64,000 nucleotides of DNA from Hyphomicrobiales bacterium (GCA_017305635.1 JAFKKF010000010.1:248001-312000); one strand, 5' to 3'; positions 34,530 to 42,376 are shown, counted from the stretch's first letter. Program-made: numbers and translations. Notes: generated by a model from the sequence alone, not told the origin.

Positions 34530-36092
34530 CTAGTAGTCCGCGATGAACTCACCGACGGTGAACGGACCGGATGTGGAGCGCGGTTGGGGATACGCCTTGA
34601 AGCCGTCGGGGCGATCGTGCGCGGAGTATTCGTCGTACACGTTTTGGCCGCATACCACGCCAAACGTCTGGTTGGGCGCGGTCGCATTCGCCCCGCTGGT
34701 GGCGATTGAGAAACCGCCCGCGGGCCTCGTCGCGTTGAAGACCACCTCGCGGTCCTTGATCGCCGCGAAGCCCGGGCAAACGTCCCTGATTGCCTTGAGG
34801 CAAATCTTGCACGAGAGGGGGTTGGCCCCGCGAATGTCGCCTTCGGGCCCGCCAAAGCGCACGCACCATAGGACGTCCGCAGCGACAGAAGAATGCACCT
34901 TTCGCGCCTGTGAGGCGACCCAGATCAGCCGCTCAACGCGGCCCCACACACCGCTCGCCTCAAAGAGCTTAGCGTATGACTCCTTCGCTTTTAGCTTGAA
35001 CCCGACCGGACGTGCGAGAAACGTCTCCACCCAGTTATCGATCGGGAGCGCGCATCTCACGCCGAAGCACTGCTGCCCGTAGAGCTCGATGACCTTGGGG
35101 GATTGGAACGTGCCCTGAAGTTCGATGTACACCGCGGCGCAGAGAGCCGGCGTGAGCGCGGAGGGGTCCCAGTACCGGCGGCGGAGGTCATGCAGCATCA
35201 TTAGCGCCAAGATCGGACGGTGCGTTCCCCGGTTGAAAGCGTTGTAGTTCTCGGTCAGGGCTCGTCGGGTCGGAGGTGGCTGCGCCGCGTAGAATGCTCG
35301 CACATTCGCTGTGTTCAGCTTGCCGCCGTGTAGCGCCGCTGCGCGGTTAAACGAGCTGAACTTCGCCGCGCCGACCTTCTTCTCGGTGCAGTGCGATGCG
35401 GCAAACGCAGAGGCGGCCCCGATCAACTCGGCGAACCGGGGAAACAGGTGAAGAGGGTTGGTTTCGTCCTGGAACTCCCCCATCGTCGGCAAGAGGTAGA
35501 AGTCGGCGTTAACGGTGTTGCCTGCTGCTATCCTCTCGCCGAAGTGCGAGACGAAATAATGCGTCTGGATCAGCTCACCCTTTCGGCCGCCCTCAGAGTT
35601 CCAGGACGCTACGAAACGCACCAGTCCGAATACGCCGTCCCACATCTTCCCGAAGGGCAGCGCGCCGCCGAACCCCGGCGCCACTATCTGATGCCACAGC
35701 TCCTGCAGCAGCCGGTTGGCGCTGGCCAGATCCTTCCCGAGCGCGGCCGCGAACTCGTGCTGACGTATGGGGTCGCCGAGTCCGAGTCTGTCTCTCACAG
35801 CTTGTTCGACGACAGGCCGATACTGCGCGTTCGCGGGTAGCTTGAGGTCCTTGTTAAGGACGACCCCCACCACGGCGCCTGCCTCGGTCAGGTTGACGTA
35901 GCGGATGAAACCGAACACCCGGTCCTTGTGGCCCGGTCTGTTTCCGGCCGGCAGGTTCGGATCGAGTTCGTGGAAGTAGACGACGGGAAATAGCGGGAGG
36001 TCAGGGTCGTAGAGGCTCGTCAGCGGTAGCCACTCCGCCGGGAAGTCGGCGAACGAGAACTCGTATTTCTCGGACAGAGCCTCGAAAGGCAT
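34530..36092 (-). CDS. Unknown 520-residue protein beside the EcoRII genes; possible Fe-S/DNA glycosylase-like C-terminus
   Basis: I do not recognise the family. It has no signal peptide or membrane segment. The C-terminal third holds ALPIDNWVETFL (about residue 372), then SSVAADVLWCVRFG, SCKICLKAIRDVC and a final DRPDGFKAYPQPRS. The cysteine set C-x17-C-x2-C-x7-C after a hydrophobic helix recalls the iron-sulfur loop of HhH-GPD glycosylases such as EndoIII or MutY, whose PVDTHV segment might correspond to LPIDNWV. This is weak similarity by eye. The gene lies 70 bases downstream of ecoRII on the same strand and is probably read from the dcm promoter. ATG 36092 has GGGGA 8 bases upstream. Confidence 0.55.
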   Translation of the reverse strand: MPFEALSEKYEFSFADFPAEWLPLTSLYDPDLPLFPVVYFHELDPNLPAGNRPGHKDRVFGFIRYVNLTEAGAVVGVVLNKDLKLPANAQYRPVVEQAVRDRLGLGDPIRQHEFAAALGKDLASANRLLQELWHQIVAPGFGGALPFGKMWDGVFGLVRFVASWNSEGGRKGELIQTHYFVSHFGERIAAGNTVNADFYLLPTMGEFQDETNPLHLFPRFAELIGAASAFAASHCTEKKVGAAKFSSFNRAAALHGGKLNTANVRAFYAAQPPPTRRALTENYNAFNRGTHRPILALMMLHDLRRRYWDPSALTPALCAAVYIELQGTFQSPKVIELYGQQCFGVRCALPIDNWVETFLARPVGFKLKAKESYAKLFEASGVWGRVERLIWVASQARKVHSSVAADVLWCVRFGGPEGDIRGANPLSCKICLKAIRDVCPGFAAIKDREVVFNATRPAGGFSIATSGANATAPNQTFGVVCGQNVYDEYSAHDRPDGFKAYPQPRSTSGPFTVGEFIADY

Positions 36093-36162
36093 GCTCGGCG
36101 TCCCCCGCACTAGGGCGCATGGTACATGCGCGCCTCGCCGGCCGGCAACCGAGGATGGCGTG

Positions 36163-37398
36163 TCAGGACGAGCGCAGCAGGCGAACGTCGCCGATGAAGC
36201 TCTCGAACGTCTGGAGGTGGGGCCGGACCTCCTTCGGATAGGAGCGGTGCAGCCCCGCGGGCACAACGAGCTGCACGCCGGCCTCGCGCATCTCACGGAA
36301 TTGCCCCTCCGACACGCCCTCCTGGAGCGTGAGCAGGTGCTTGGTCCGGATACGCCCCGCCTCGTTCAGAACCTGACGCCACCGGTCCTTGCAGGTCGTC
36401 TTGGCCGCGAGCATGCGCAGCCGCTCCGCCGGGTAGGACAGGTCGTCGTACGCGGCGCCTGACGGGAAGAGGAAGTCTGGCCGCTTCGTCCCGCCCTCGA
36501 CGACGGGCTTGAACGAGAAGTCCGCGTCCTGCGTCAGGCCCTCCTCGCGGAGTATCTCGCGGGCGTGCAGCTCGAGCGAGTTGCCCGACCGCGACTTGCG
36601 GCTCTGCAGGATCGTCTGCGCGAGCCCGAGGAAGTCCTCAAGCGAGGGGAAGCCGCTCGTGACCCTCGGCAGGAACACGGCGCGCTCGACACTGCGGAAA
36701 ATCTCAAACTCACAGGCGCGACGACGGAGGAGACGCACATCGGCATCGGTACCCGTCGGCGTCCGCATCTCCAGCGTCTTCGCGATGATCTGCTCGCCCG
36801 TCGGGAACCGGGAAAGCCACGCGGGCGGGATCTCGTCCGACGAGAGGCTGCAGTCGGCGCGCCCCTCGGCGATAGTATGCAGGTCCGCACCGCGACCGGC
36901 GCCGGGCCGCCAGATGACGAACTCCTTCGGCTCGACTGGGCCGAGCCGCTCCTCGAACAGGTCCTCATAGGTGCCGTCGTCGCAGACCCATACGTGGCAC
37001 TCGGCGGCCGCCGCAGCCGTCTCCGGCCTGAACGCGAACACAGTGAGCGCACCGGTGCTGTCGGGCTCGAGCAGTGCGGACTGCTGCCCGCCGAGGTTGG
37101 TCAACCTCGTCTCGTCCCGGGTCCCGGTATCGTGGAGCTTCTTGTTGTACCAAATGGCCCGCGCCTCTCGCGCGTCGCCGTGCGAGTCAATGTAGAGCGC
37201 GAGGCGCACGTCGGGATTCTCGACGCGGGGTCGGTGGAGCGACGGCAGCACGTCGAACATCAGCGCCTTGGGCATGTACGGCCCGGCCTGGTGCGAGTGG
37301 TTGGCGAGCGTGTCGTTCGCGGAGAGGCGCTTAGCGAACCAGACGAAGCCGGGCCGCCCATATTCCTCGATCCACTCCGTCACCTCGGCGAGCGCCAT
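36163..37398 (-). CDS. EcoRII-type restriction endonuclease
   Basis: A 411-residue type IIE enzyme (EcoRII itself has 404). The N-terminal effector domain begins LAEVTEWIEEYGRPGFVWFAKRLSANDTLANHSHQAGPYMPK. The C-terminal PD-(D/E)xK nuclease domain has SGNSLELHAREILREEGL, the RPDFLFPS catalytic aspartate region and AAKTTCKDRWRQVLNEAGRI with the catalytic lysine, ending LVVPAGLHRSYP. The family cleaves before CCWGG and needs two sites. The ATG at 37398 overlaps the vsr stop by one base. The cognate Dcm and Vsr genes are upstream, so this is a complete system. Cutting specificity is inferred from family. Confidence 0.93.
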   Translation of the reverse strand: MALAEVTEWIEEYGRPGFVWFAKRLSANDTLANHSHQAGPYMPKALMFDVLPSLHRPRVENPDVRLALYIDSHGDAREARAIWYNKKLHDTGTRDETRLTNLGGQQSALLEPDSTGALTVFAFRPETAAAAAECHVWVCDDGTYEDLFEERLGPVEPKEFVIWRPGAGRGADLHTIAEGRADCSLSSDEIPPAWLSRFPTGEQIIAKTLEMRTPTGTDADVRLLRRRACEFEIFRSVERAVFLPRVTSGFPSLEDFLGLAQTILQSRKSRSGNSLELHAREILREEGLTQDADFSFKPVVEGGTKRPDFLFPSGAAYDDLSYPAERLRMLAAKTTCKDRWRQVLNEAGRIRTKHLLTLQEGVSEGQFREMREAGVQLVVPAGLHRSYPKEVRPHLQTFESFIGDVRLLRSS

Positions 37399-37850
37399 CA
37401 AGGACCCCGTATCTCCGCCTCCGGAGATTCGGAGAGTAACCAGGACTGGGCTCGGTCCGCGACGTCTTCGACGGCCGCGGCGCCGCGTCGCTTCAGGGCG
37501 CACTCCCAGACGACGAGCCTGCGCCAGCCCTGCGCGCGCAGCGCCTCGCCGACCTCGGCGTCCCGTTCGCGGTTGCGCCCGATTTTTGCCCGCCAGAACT
37601 CTTGGCGCGTCGACGGCATCTTGAACAGGCGGCAGTCGTGCCCGTGCCAGAAGCAGCCGTGGACGAAAACCGCGGCGCGCCGCGTCGGGAACACCATGTC
37701 GGGCCTGCCGGGCACACGGACGGCGTGGAGCCTGAACCGCAGGCCGCGACGGTGCAGCGCGCTGCGGACTGCCAGCTCGGGCTTGGTGTCCTTGCCGCGG
37801 ATACCGGACATCATCCGACTCCGCGTCTCGGCGTCTACTACATCAGGCAC
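37398..37850 (-). CDS. vsr: Very short patch repair endonuclease
   Basis: A 150-residue Vsr nickase that repairs T:G mismatches arising by deamination of 5-methylcytosine at Dcm sites. RSRMMSGIRGKDTKPELAVRSALHRRGLRFRLH is the family's N-terminal signature. The metal site is in GRPDMVFPTRRAAVFVHGCFWHGHDC (the RPD aspartate and the HGCFWHGH histidines), followed by FWRAKIGRNRERD. It begins with GTG inside the last codons of dcm (8-base overlap) and ends one base into ecoRII, so all three are translationally coupled. Confidence 0.95.
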   Translation of the reverse strand: MPDVVDAETRSRMMSGIRGKDTKPELAVRSALHRRGLRFRLHAVRVPGRPDMVFPTRRAAVFVHGCFWHGHDCRLFKMPSTRQEFWRAKIGRNRERDAEVGEALRAQGWRRLVVWECALKRRGAAAVEDVADRAQSWLLSESPEAEIRGP

Positions 37851-39099
37851 GCGCCGCCCGCCTCGCGTCCCGCGCCGCGACGGCGGCGAGTATCCGCGGC
37901 CGCATGTGCTCAGCGACCGCCTTCACGGCCGGGACCACGACGGAGTTGCCGAACTGCTTGTAGGCTTGAGTGTCAGAGACGGCGGGCGGGATGATGAACG
38001 GGGTGCCGTCCGGTTCGTCGAAGCCCATCAGCCTCGCGCACTCGCGCGGCGTGAGCCGCCGCGGCGGCCTGCCCTTCTGGCGGACCAGTATCTCCGACCC
38101 GTCCTTGAAGTAGCGCGCCGACAGCGTCCGCGCGATGTCGTCGGGTCCGAACAGCCCGAACCCGAAGCCGTTGCCCTTGCTGCGATGCTTCTCCGCGTAC
38201 TCTTGGAGATATGTCCAGAGGTGATCCGACAGCGTGTAGCGCACCGACACCGCGGCCCGGCGTCCGGTTGTGTAGTGCCCCTCGGGTCTCTCGGTGCCGT
38301 TCTCGGGATGGAGGACGCTGGCGAGTTTCGGTCCGCGCATAGGGTCCGGCACGGTCATCGACTTGAGGTCCAGCTTCGCGCCGTCGCGGAAGCCTACGAT
38401 GAAGATACGCTCCCGGTGCTGCGGAACCCAAGACTTCGCGTCGATGACGCGCGTGGAGACCTTGTATCCGAGTTTCCCCTCCAGTGTGTCCATGATGACC
38501 TGGAAGGTCCGGCCGCGGTCGTGGTTGACGAGGTTCTTGACGTTCTCAAGGAGGAACGCCTTCGGGCGATGGCTGCCGATGATCCGCTCGACGTCGAAGA
38601 AGAGCGTCCCCTGCGTCTCGCACGCGAAGCCGTGCGGGCGATTCAGCGCGTTCTTCTTCGACACGCCGGCGATAGAGAACGGCTGGCACGGGAAGCCCGC
38701 GAGCAGCACGTCGTGGTCGGGGATCTCCTCCGTCTTCACAGCGCGGATGTCGCCGGCAATCTCATGCTCATCGTCCGGGAAATTGGCGCGGTAGGTCTGC
38801 TGGCTGTAGCGATCCCACTCGCAGGTAAACACGCACTCGCCGCCGATCGACTCGAACCCGCGTCGCAGCCCGCCGATCCCGGCGAACAGGTCTACGAACG
38901 TGAACGCGGGCCGCGCCTTCGGTGGACGTGCGGCGGGGCTCGCGGCCTTCAGCGACGCAAGCGAATCGAGAACAGCGCGGCGGGGCTTCGTCCAGCCGCT
39001 TTCCCACCGGTAAATCTGCCTGATGTCGTAGCCGAGCCGTTCCGCCGCCTCACGGACCGACAGGCCAGCCTGCTGCCTCAGCGTCGAGAAGTCTGTCAC
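37843..39099 (-). CDS. DNA (cytosine-5) methyltransferase, Dcm/EcoRII type, with N-terminal HTH
   Basis: A 418-residue enzyme methylating cytosine, predicted in CCWGG. Residues about 5-50 are a Cro-like helix-turn-helix (LRQQAGLSVREAAERLGYDIRQIYRWESG). The catalytic domain has motif I FVDLFAGIGGL, motif IV GFPCQPFS with the catalytic cysteine, ENVKN (VI), PQHRERIFIVGF (VIII) and GNSVVVPAVKAVAEH (X). I chose GTG 39099 because GGAGG lies 8 bases upstream; GTG 39114 would overlap that site. The HTH and the palindromes just upstream suggest autoregulation, as known for EcoRII-type methylases. It starts the dcm-vsr-ecoRII operon. Confidence 0.94.
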   Translation of the reverse strand: MTDFSTLRQQAGLSVREAAERLGYDIRQIYRWESGWTKPRRAVLDSLASLKAASPAARPPKARPAFTFVDLFAGIGGLRRGFESIGGECVFTCEWDRYSQQTYRANFPDDEHEIAGDIRAVKTEEIPDHDVLLAGFPCQPFSIAGVSKKNALNRPHGFACETQGTLFFDVERIIGSHRPKAFLLENVKNLVNHDRGRTFQVIMDTLEGKLGYKVSTRVIDAKSWVPQHRERIFIVGFRDGAKLDLKSMTVPDPMRGPKLASVLHPENGTERPEGHYTTGRRAAVSVRYTLSDHLWTYLQEYAEKHRSKGNGFGFGLFGPDDIARTLSARYFKDGSEILVRQKGRPPRRLTPRECARLMGFDEPDGTPFIIPPAVSDTQAYKQFGNSVVVPAVKAVAEHMRPRILAAVAARDARRAARA

Positions 39100-39125
39100 T
39101 GCCGCTGCCTCCACGGGAAGATCAG

Positions 39126-39176
39126 TGACAGAATGTCAGATTCCGACCTGCAGAACAAGGTAGGAACAAACTACCT
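39126..39176. promoter_or_regulatory. Two palindromes upstream of dcm; candidate operators of the restriction-modification operon
   Basis: TGACA-GAA-TGTCA (39126-39138) and AGGTAG-GAACAAA-CTACCT (39158-39176) lie 27 and 59 bases upstream of the GTG start of dcm. Both are perfect inverted repeats. Methylases with an N-terminal HTH often repress their own promoter, so these are the natural binding sites; promoter elements were not resolved with confidence. Confidence 0.45.
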
Positions 39177-39356
39177 AACCGAAGTTCCCACACAACCGGT
39201 GGCTCCCGATGGCAACTAACCGGAGGGTTTGGCGAGCGGAATAGCTAGGGTGGCGCTAGGAAAAGGTGCGGCTGCGCCTAGAGGAGATTGTCGAGAGCAG
39301 TCTTGGGGCGGGGCGTCCAAAGGCGGTGCCCGTCGGAGAGCGTCGATAGCGACGCG

Positions 39357-39436
39357 CATAAATTGCATTTTCAGATCGATGCTTTTGCATTTATGGATAA
39401 GATGCTATGCTTGTATCGCTTGCAATGCAAAGCATA
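39357..39436. promoter_or_regulatory. AT-rich leader with two nested inverted repeats before the P63C gene
   Basis: CATAAAT (39357-39363) pairs with ATTTATG (39389-39395), and TATGCTT (39406-39412) with AAGCATA (39430-39436). TGCA and GCAT words recur throughout. The second repeat ends 13 bases before the start codon and covers the approach to the ribosome-binding site (AAAGGAAG). The strip is strikingly AT-rich against its surroundings. It may be an operator array or an mRNA structure controlling translation. Confidence 0.5.
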
Positions 39437-39449
39437 AAGGAAGCCCTTG

Positions 39450-40478
39450 ATGTCTGAGGAAACCGCCCGCCGCTCCGAAATCGCTCGGAATGCCGCCAAG
39501 GCGCGATGGGCAAAAGTCGAGGCGGCGGAAGAGCTTACGCTATCACCAGAAGAGGAAGCTGAGGCAGAACGCGAGACCGTCCCGGCGTCTACAGATATGC
39601 CGACCGCTATTCATCGCGGCGTGCTGAACATCATCGGCTTTCAAGTCCCTTGTTATGTTCTCAACAATGGGACGCGCGTAATCGGACGCACGTCAGCAAC
39701 CGAGATTCTCACTGGCATTAAGGGCGGCGGCGCCCTCGAGAAATACATTGCGGCAAGGGCGCTCGAACCCTTTATTCCCAAAGACTTAGTGCTCGAGAAA
39801 ATGGTACCCTTTCGCCTGCCGGAGGTCGAAGGCCTGGAGAAGGCGGTCAAGGGACTGTCGGCAGATCTGTTCATTGAAGTCTGTCAGGGTTTCGTGCGGG
39901 CACTTGAAGAGAGCTACAAGGTCGAATCTCCCTATCCCAAGATGACTTCGCGCCAGCAGCAAATGGCCATTGGTGCAGGCCTTTTCTTGTCGGCCTGCGC
40001 CAAGGTCGGCCTAGAGGCCTTGATCGACGAAGCTACTGGCTACCAGTATGAGCGGCAGAGCGATGCCCTACAACTTAAGCTGGCCGCGTTCCTCGAAGGC
40101 GAAATGCGAAAGTGGGAGAAGACCTTTCCTGACGAACTCTGGATCGAATTTGGACGCCTTACTGGCTGGAAAGGACAACTTGCCCACCGTCCAAAATATT
40201 GGGGTCGGCTTGTAATGGAGCTTATTTATCAGAAGCTTGATCCAGACGTTGCAAAGTGGCTTAAAGAGAATGCCCCGAAGCCGCGCGGCGGACAGAACTA
40301 TCACCAATGGCTGTCGAGCCAGTTTGGCCTCAGAAAGCTTGTTGAACACATTTGGATGATTATCGGCATGGCACGGACGTGCCAAAACATGACTGAGTTG
40401 CGGGATCGAGTTGAAGAGCTGTACGGTAACTCACCGGTACAATTGCGGCTATATCTTCCACAGCCGGACCGAGAGTGA
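39450..40478 (+). CDS. P63C domain protein
   Basis: A 342-residue protein. Its C-terminal half matches the P63C domain: KWEKTFPDELWIEFGRLTGWKG, HRPKYWGRLVMELIYQKLDPDVAKWLKE and NYHQWLSSQFGLRKLVEHIWMIIGMARTCQN. The N-terminal part has an alanine/lysine-rich start (EIARNAAKARWAKVEAAEE) and ALEKYIAARALEPFIPKDL. P63C proteins are frequent on phages, plasmids and islands; their function is not known to me. ATG 39450 has AAAGGAAG 8 bases upstream. It is transcribed alone from an AT-rich leader with inverted repeats, convergent with the integrase gene. Its codons are visibly less GC-rich than core genes. Confidence 0.85.
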   Translation: MSEETARRSEIARNAAKARWAKVEAAEELTLSPEEEAEAERETVPASTDMPTAIHRGVLNIIGFQVPCYVLNNGTRVIGRTSATEILTGIKGGGALEKYIAARALEPFIPKDLVLEKMVPFRLPEVEGLEKAVKGLSADLFIEVCQGFVRALEESYKVESPYPKMTSRQQQMAIGAGLFLSACAKVGLEALIDEATGYQYERQSDALQLKLAAFLEGEMRKWEKTFPDELWIEFGRLTGWKGQLAHRPKYWGRLVMELIYQKLDPDVAKWLKENAPKPRGGQNYHQWLSSQFGLRKLVEHIWMIIGMARTCQNMTELRDRVEELYGNSPVQLRLYLPQPDRE

Positions 40479-40606
40479 GCGATCAGCAAGCTCGCCACGG
40501 CAACCTCGCCGCCGACGCACCGAGCGACGCCCTTCATCCGCGGCGGGCTCGCTCGTCGAAGTGGGCCTTGAAGGCCGCCCGCCAGCTAATCGAATCAAGC
40601 GGCGGT

Positions 40607-41863
40607 TTAGGTCTCCCTTTGATCACCGCGTCTGGGTCCAGCGAGAATTGCTCGCGCGGTGGGAAGCCCTTCCGTGATCAAATTTGCCCATTCCTGCGCG
40701 ATCTCCTGGCGCAGTGCCCAAAGCCGGGATCGATTGTAGGCGGCTTCGACCTCGTCCTTTGGCGCGTGAGCTAGCATCAGATCGATTATCCGGTGGTCGG
40801 CTGGCCGCCGCTCGTTCATGACCGTCGAAAACGTCGAGCGCCAGCCGTGCGGAACGTGTCGATGATGATAGCCGGCTCGGTTCAGCAGGTAGCCAATAGC
40901 GTTCTCGCTCATCGGCTTGTGGGGGTGGCGCGTGTTCGGAAAGACCAGTGGCCCCCTGCCTGTAAGCGGCCTCAAGGTTTCCAACACCTGTTTCGCTTGC
41001 CGAGTTAGCGGCAGGAGTAGATCGCGAGCATCGTTGTCCTTCTGGTGAAGTCGCAGCTTGAGCCGCGCCGCCGGTACGATCCAGAGATCGTCGCGCACCG
41101 CGTCAAGCTCAGCCCACGATGTCGTCACCAGCGTTCCAGGGCGCAGAGCGGTCAAAGCAAGAAGCAAAAGCGCCAGCTTAGTCACCGGATGAGCCGGCAC
41201 CTCCAAAGCCTCGCGAAGCATCTTTCTCGCGTCAGCGAGGTCCGTAATCGCCGGTAGCCTTCCCTTTTTGACCGGCGTTAAGGCTCCACGAACACTCGAG
41301 GCCGGATCGGCGACGGCCCGATCCGAGGCAATAGCGAAGGCGAAGACGGCCGAAATGCGCTGGCGAATGCGGTGTGCCGTTTCATGGGCAGAGCGTTTCT
41401 CGATCTCGCGGAGCACGCCCAGCACCTCCATCGTGCTGATCTTCGCGATCGGTAGCTTTCCCAGCGTGGGAAAGACATCCCGCTCCAAGCTGTGCAGTAC
41501 ATCATAGGCGTGGACGGCTGCCCAGAGGGGTTTGCGCACCGCATGCCATTCGCGCGCGACCTCCTCGAACGAAGCCCCGCTCGCCCCACCAGCGGCCTGC
41601 CGCAGCTTCCGGGTCACGCCGGGGTCCTTGCCATCCCGCAGGTCCTTCTTGGCCTCCTGGCGTGCCTGGCGAGCGTCCAGCAGGGTCAAATCCGGATATG
41701 CTCCAAGGGACAGTAGTTGCTCTTTGCCATTGCGCTCGTATCGGAGCCGCCAGAGCTTTCCGCCGGCCGGCGTCACAAAAACGTGCAGTCCGCCACCGTC
41801 TGTGAGCCGATACGCCTTTGACGCCGGTTTCGCCTTCCGGATAGCGACATCCGTCAATGCCAT
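40607..41863 (-). CDS. Tyrosine integrase, P4 type
   Basis: A 418-residue site-specific recombinase. The N-terminal arm-binding domain (DUF4102 type) reads ALTDVAIRKAKPASKAYRLTDGGGLHVFVTPAGGKLWR. The catalytic residues are R in LTALRPGTLVTTSW, H-x-x-R in HVPHGWRSTFSTVMNE, H in LAHAPKDEVEAAYNRS and the nucleophile tyrosine in AAYNRS. ATG 41863 fits the family N-terminus; an upstream extension would run through the direct repeats. The gene sits 161 bases from the tRNA-Ser end and will have integrated the island there. Confidence 0.95.
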   Translation of the reverse strand: MALTDVAIRKAKPASKAYRLTDGGGLHVFVTPAGGKLWRLRYERNGKEQLLSLGAYPDLTLLDARQARQEAKKDLRDGKDPGVTRKLRQAAGGASGASFEEVAREWHAVRKPLWAAVHAYDVLHSLERDVFPTLGKLPIAKISTMEVLGVLREIEKRSAHETAHRIRQRISAVFAFAIASDRAVADPASSVRGALTPVKKGRLPAITDLADARKMLREALEVPAHPVTKLALLLLALTALRPGTLVTTSWAELDAVRDDLWIVPAARLKLRLHQKDNDARDLLLPLTRQAKQVLETLRPLTGRGPLVFPNTRHPHKPMSENAIGYLLNRAGYHHRHVPHGWRSTFSTVMNERRPADHRIIDLMLAHAPKDEVEAAYNRSRLWALRQEIAQEWANLITEGLPTARAILAGPRRGDQRET

Positions 41864-41868
41864 CGGCA

Positions 41869-41914
41869 AGTACCCGGTTTCTGGTTCGCCGTTACCCGGG
41901 GAGTACCCGGTTTC
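41869..41914. repeat. 13-base direct repeats upstream of the integrase
   Basis: AGTACCCGGTTTC occurs at 41869-41881 and again at 41902-41914, with a partial copy GTTACCCGG at 41891-41899 between them. They lie between the integrase start codon and the attachment site. Likely roles are arm-type integrase sites or an operator for AlpA or integrase. Confidence 0.55.
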
Positions 41915-41971
41915 GAGTGCGACTTGGTGCGGCGAACTGCGACGAAGCAAGCCAAAATAGCCTCGCAAATT

Positions 41972-42020
41972 GGCCCTTTGCAAGGGCCGCTGAGGTTGGA
42001 TGAGGTCGCTTGAGGCAGGT
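41972..42020. promoter_or_regulatory. Perfect hairpin and three phased TGAGG repeats next to the attachment site
   Basis: GGCCCTT-TGC-AAGGGCC (41972-41988) is a perfect 7-base stem that could terminate the tRNA-Ser transcript. Next to it TGAGG occurs at 41991, 42001 and 42011, exactly 10 bases apart, ending just before the attachment repeat. Helically phased repeats beside an att core resemble integrase or excisionase binding sites. Confidence 0.45.
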
Positions 42021-42023
42021 GGA

Positions 42024-42037
42024 TGGCGGAGACGGAG
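42024..42037. repeat. Integrase-proximal attachment-site copy (3' end of tRNA-Ser)
   Basis: TGGCGGAGACGGAG is the complement of the tRNA-Ser acceptor 3' strand with discriminator G and encoded CCA. It matches 28378-28391 exactly and marks the right end of the island. Confidence 0.85.
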
Positions 42038-42118
42038 GGATTCGAACCCTCGATAGAGCCTTTACAACCCTATAACGGTTTAGCAAACCGCCGCCTTCAG
42101 CCTCTCGGCCACGTCTCC
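42024..42118 (-). tRNA. tRNA-Ser (anticodon GCU)
   Basis: Read on the minus strand, 95 bases with an encoded CCA. The acceptor strands are GGAGACG (42118-42112) and CGTCTCC followed by G and CCA. The anticodon arm has the loop TTGCTAA with anticodon GCT, the T-arm is GAGGG-TTCGAAT-CCCTC, and a long variable arm of the serine type lies between. It decodes AGC/AGU. Its 3' end is the integration site of the island, and the sequence is intact. Confidence 0.96.
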
Positions 42119-42376
42119 GGCAAGGCCGGAGATAAAGGCCGAAACGCGCGTGATCAAGCTGTATTCGTCAGGGAGACGGCGCGAGATGCCCGGCGGACGC
42201 GTCGAGACAGGCGCGACAACGGAACCAGGCCGCCTACGCCGGGACGAAAATCGAGGCAGATGGGGAACTTTCCTGCCTCGGCCGCGTTTCGGCCGCCAAA
42301 CCCGAACGCGCGTGCCCCGTATCGATATTTCCGTGCCACCCGCCCCGAGCCATTCCGCCGACCTGCCGGTCGGCCT

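Larger units (their letters stand above)
28378..42037. mobile_element. Integrative island in the 3' end of tRNA-Ser(GCU), 13.66 kb
   Basis: The identical 14-base sequence TGGCGGAGACGGAG occurs at 28378-28391 and at 42024-42037. The right copy is exactly the CCA end, discriminator and acceptor-stem 3' strand of a tRNA-Ser gene. A tyrosine integrase gene lies directly inside the right end, as in P4-like genomic islands. Between the repeats are AlpA, a resolvase, restriction-modification genes and several lower-GC orphan genes; outside them the DNA returns to GC-rich metabolic operons. The tRNA is intact, so insertion restored its 3' end. Confidence 0.88.

Noticed and set aside
36565-39219. An 884-codon plus-strand frame across ecoRII, vsr and dcm
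   Set aside because: All three genes on the minus strand have complete family motifs; the plus frame gives arginine/alanine-rich text without domains.
39229-39450. A short plus-strand frame between dcm and the P63C gene
   Set aside because: It ends in the P63C leader, shows no domain, and the region is better explained as the divergent promoter area.
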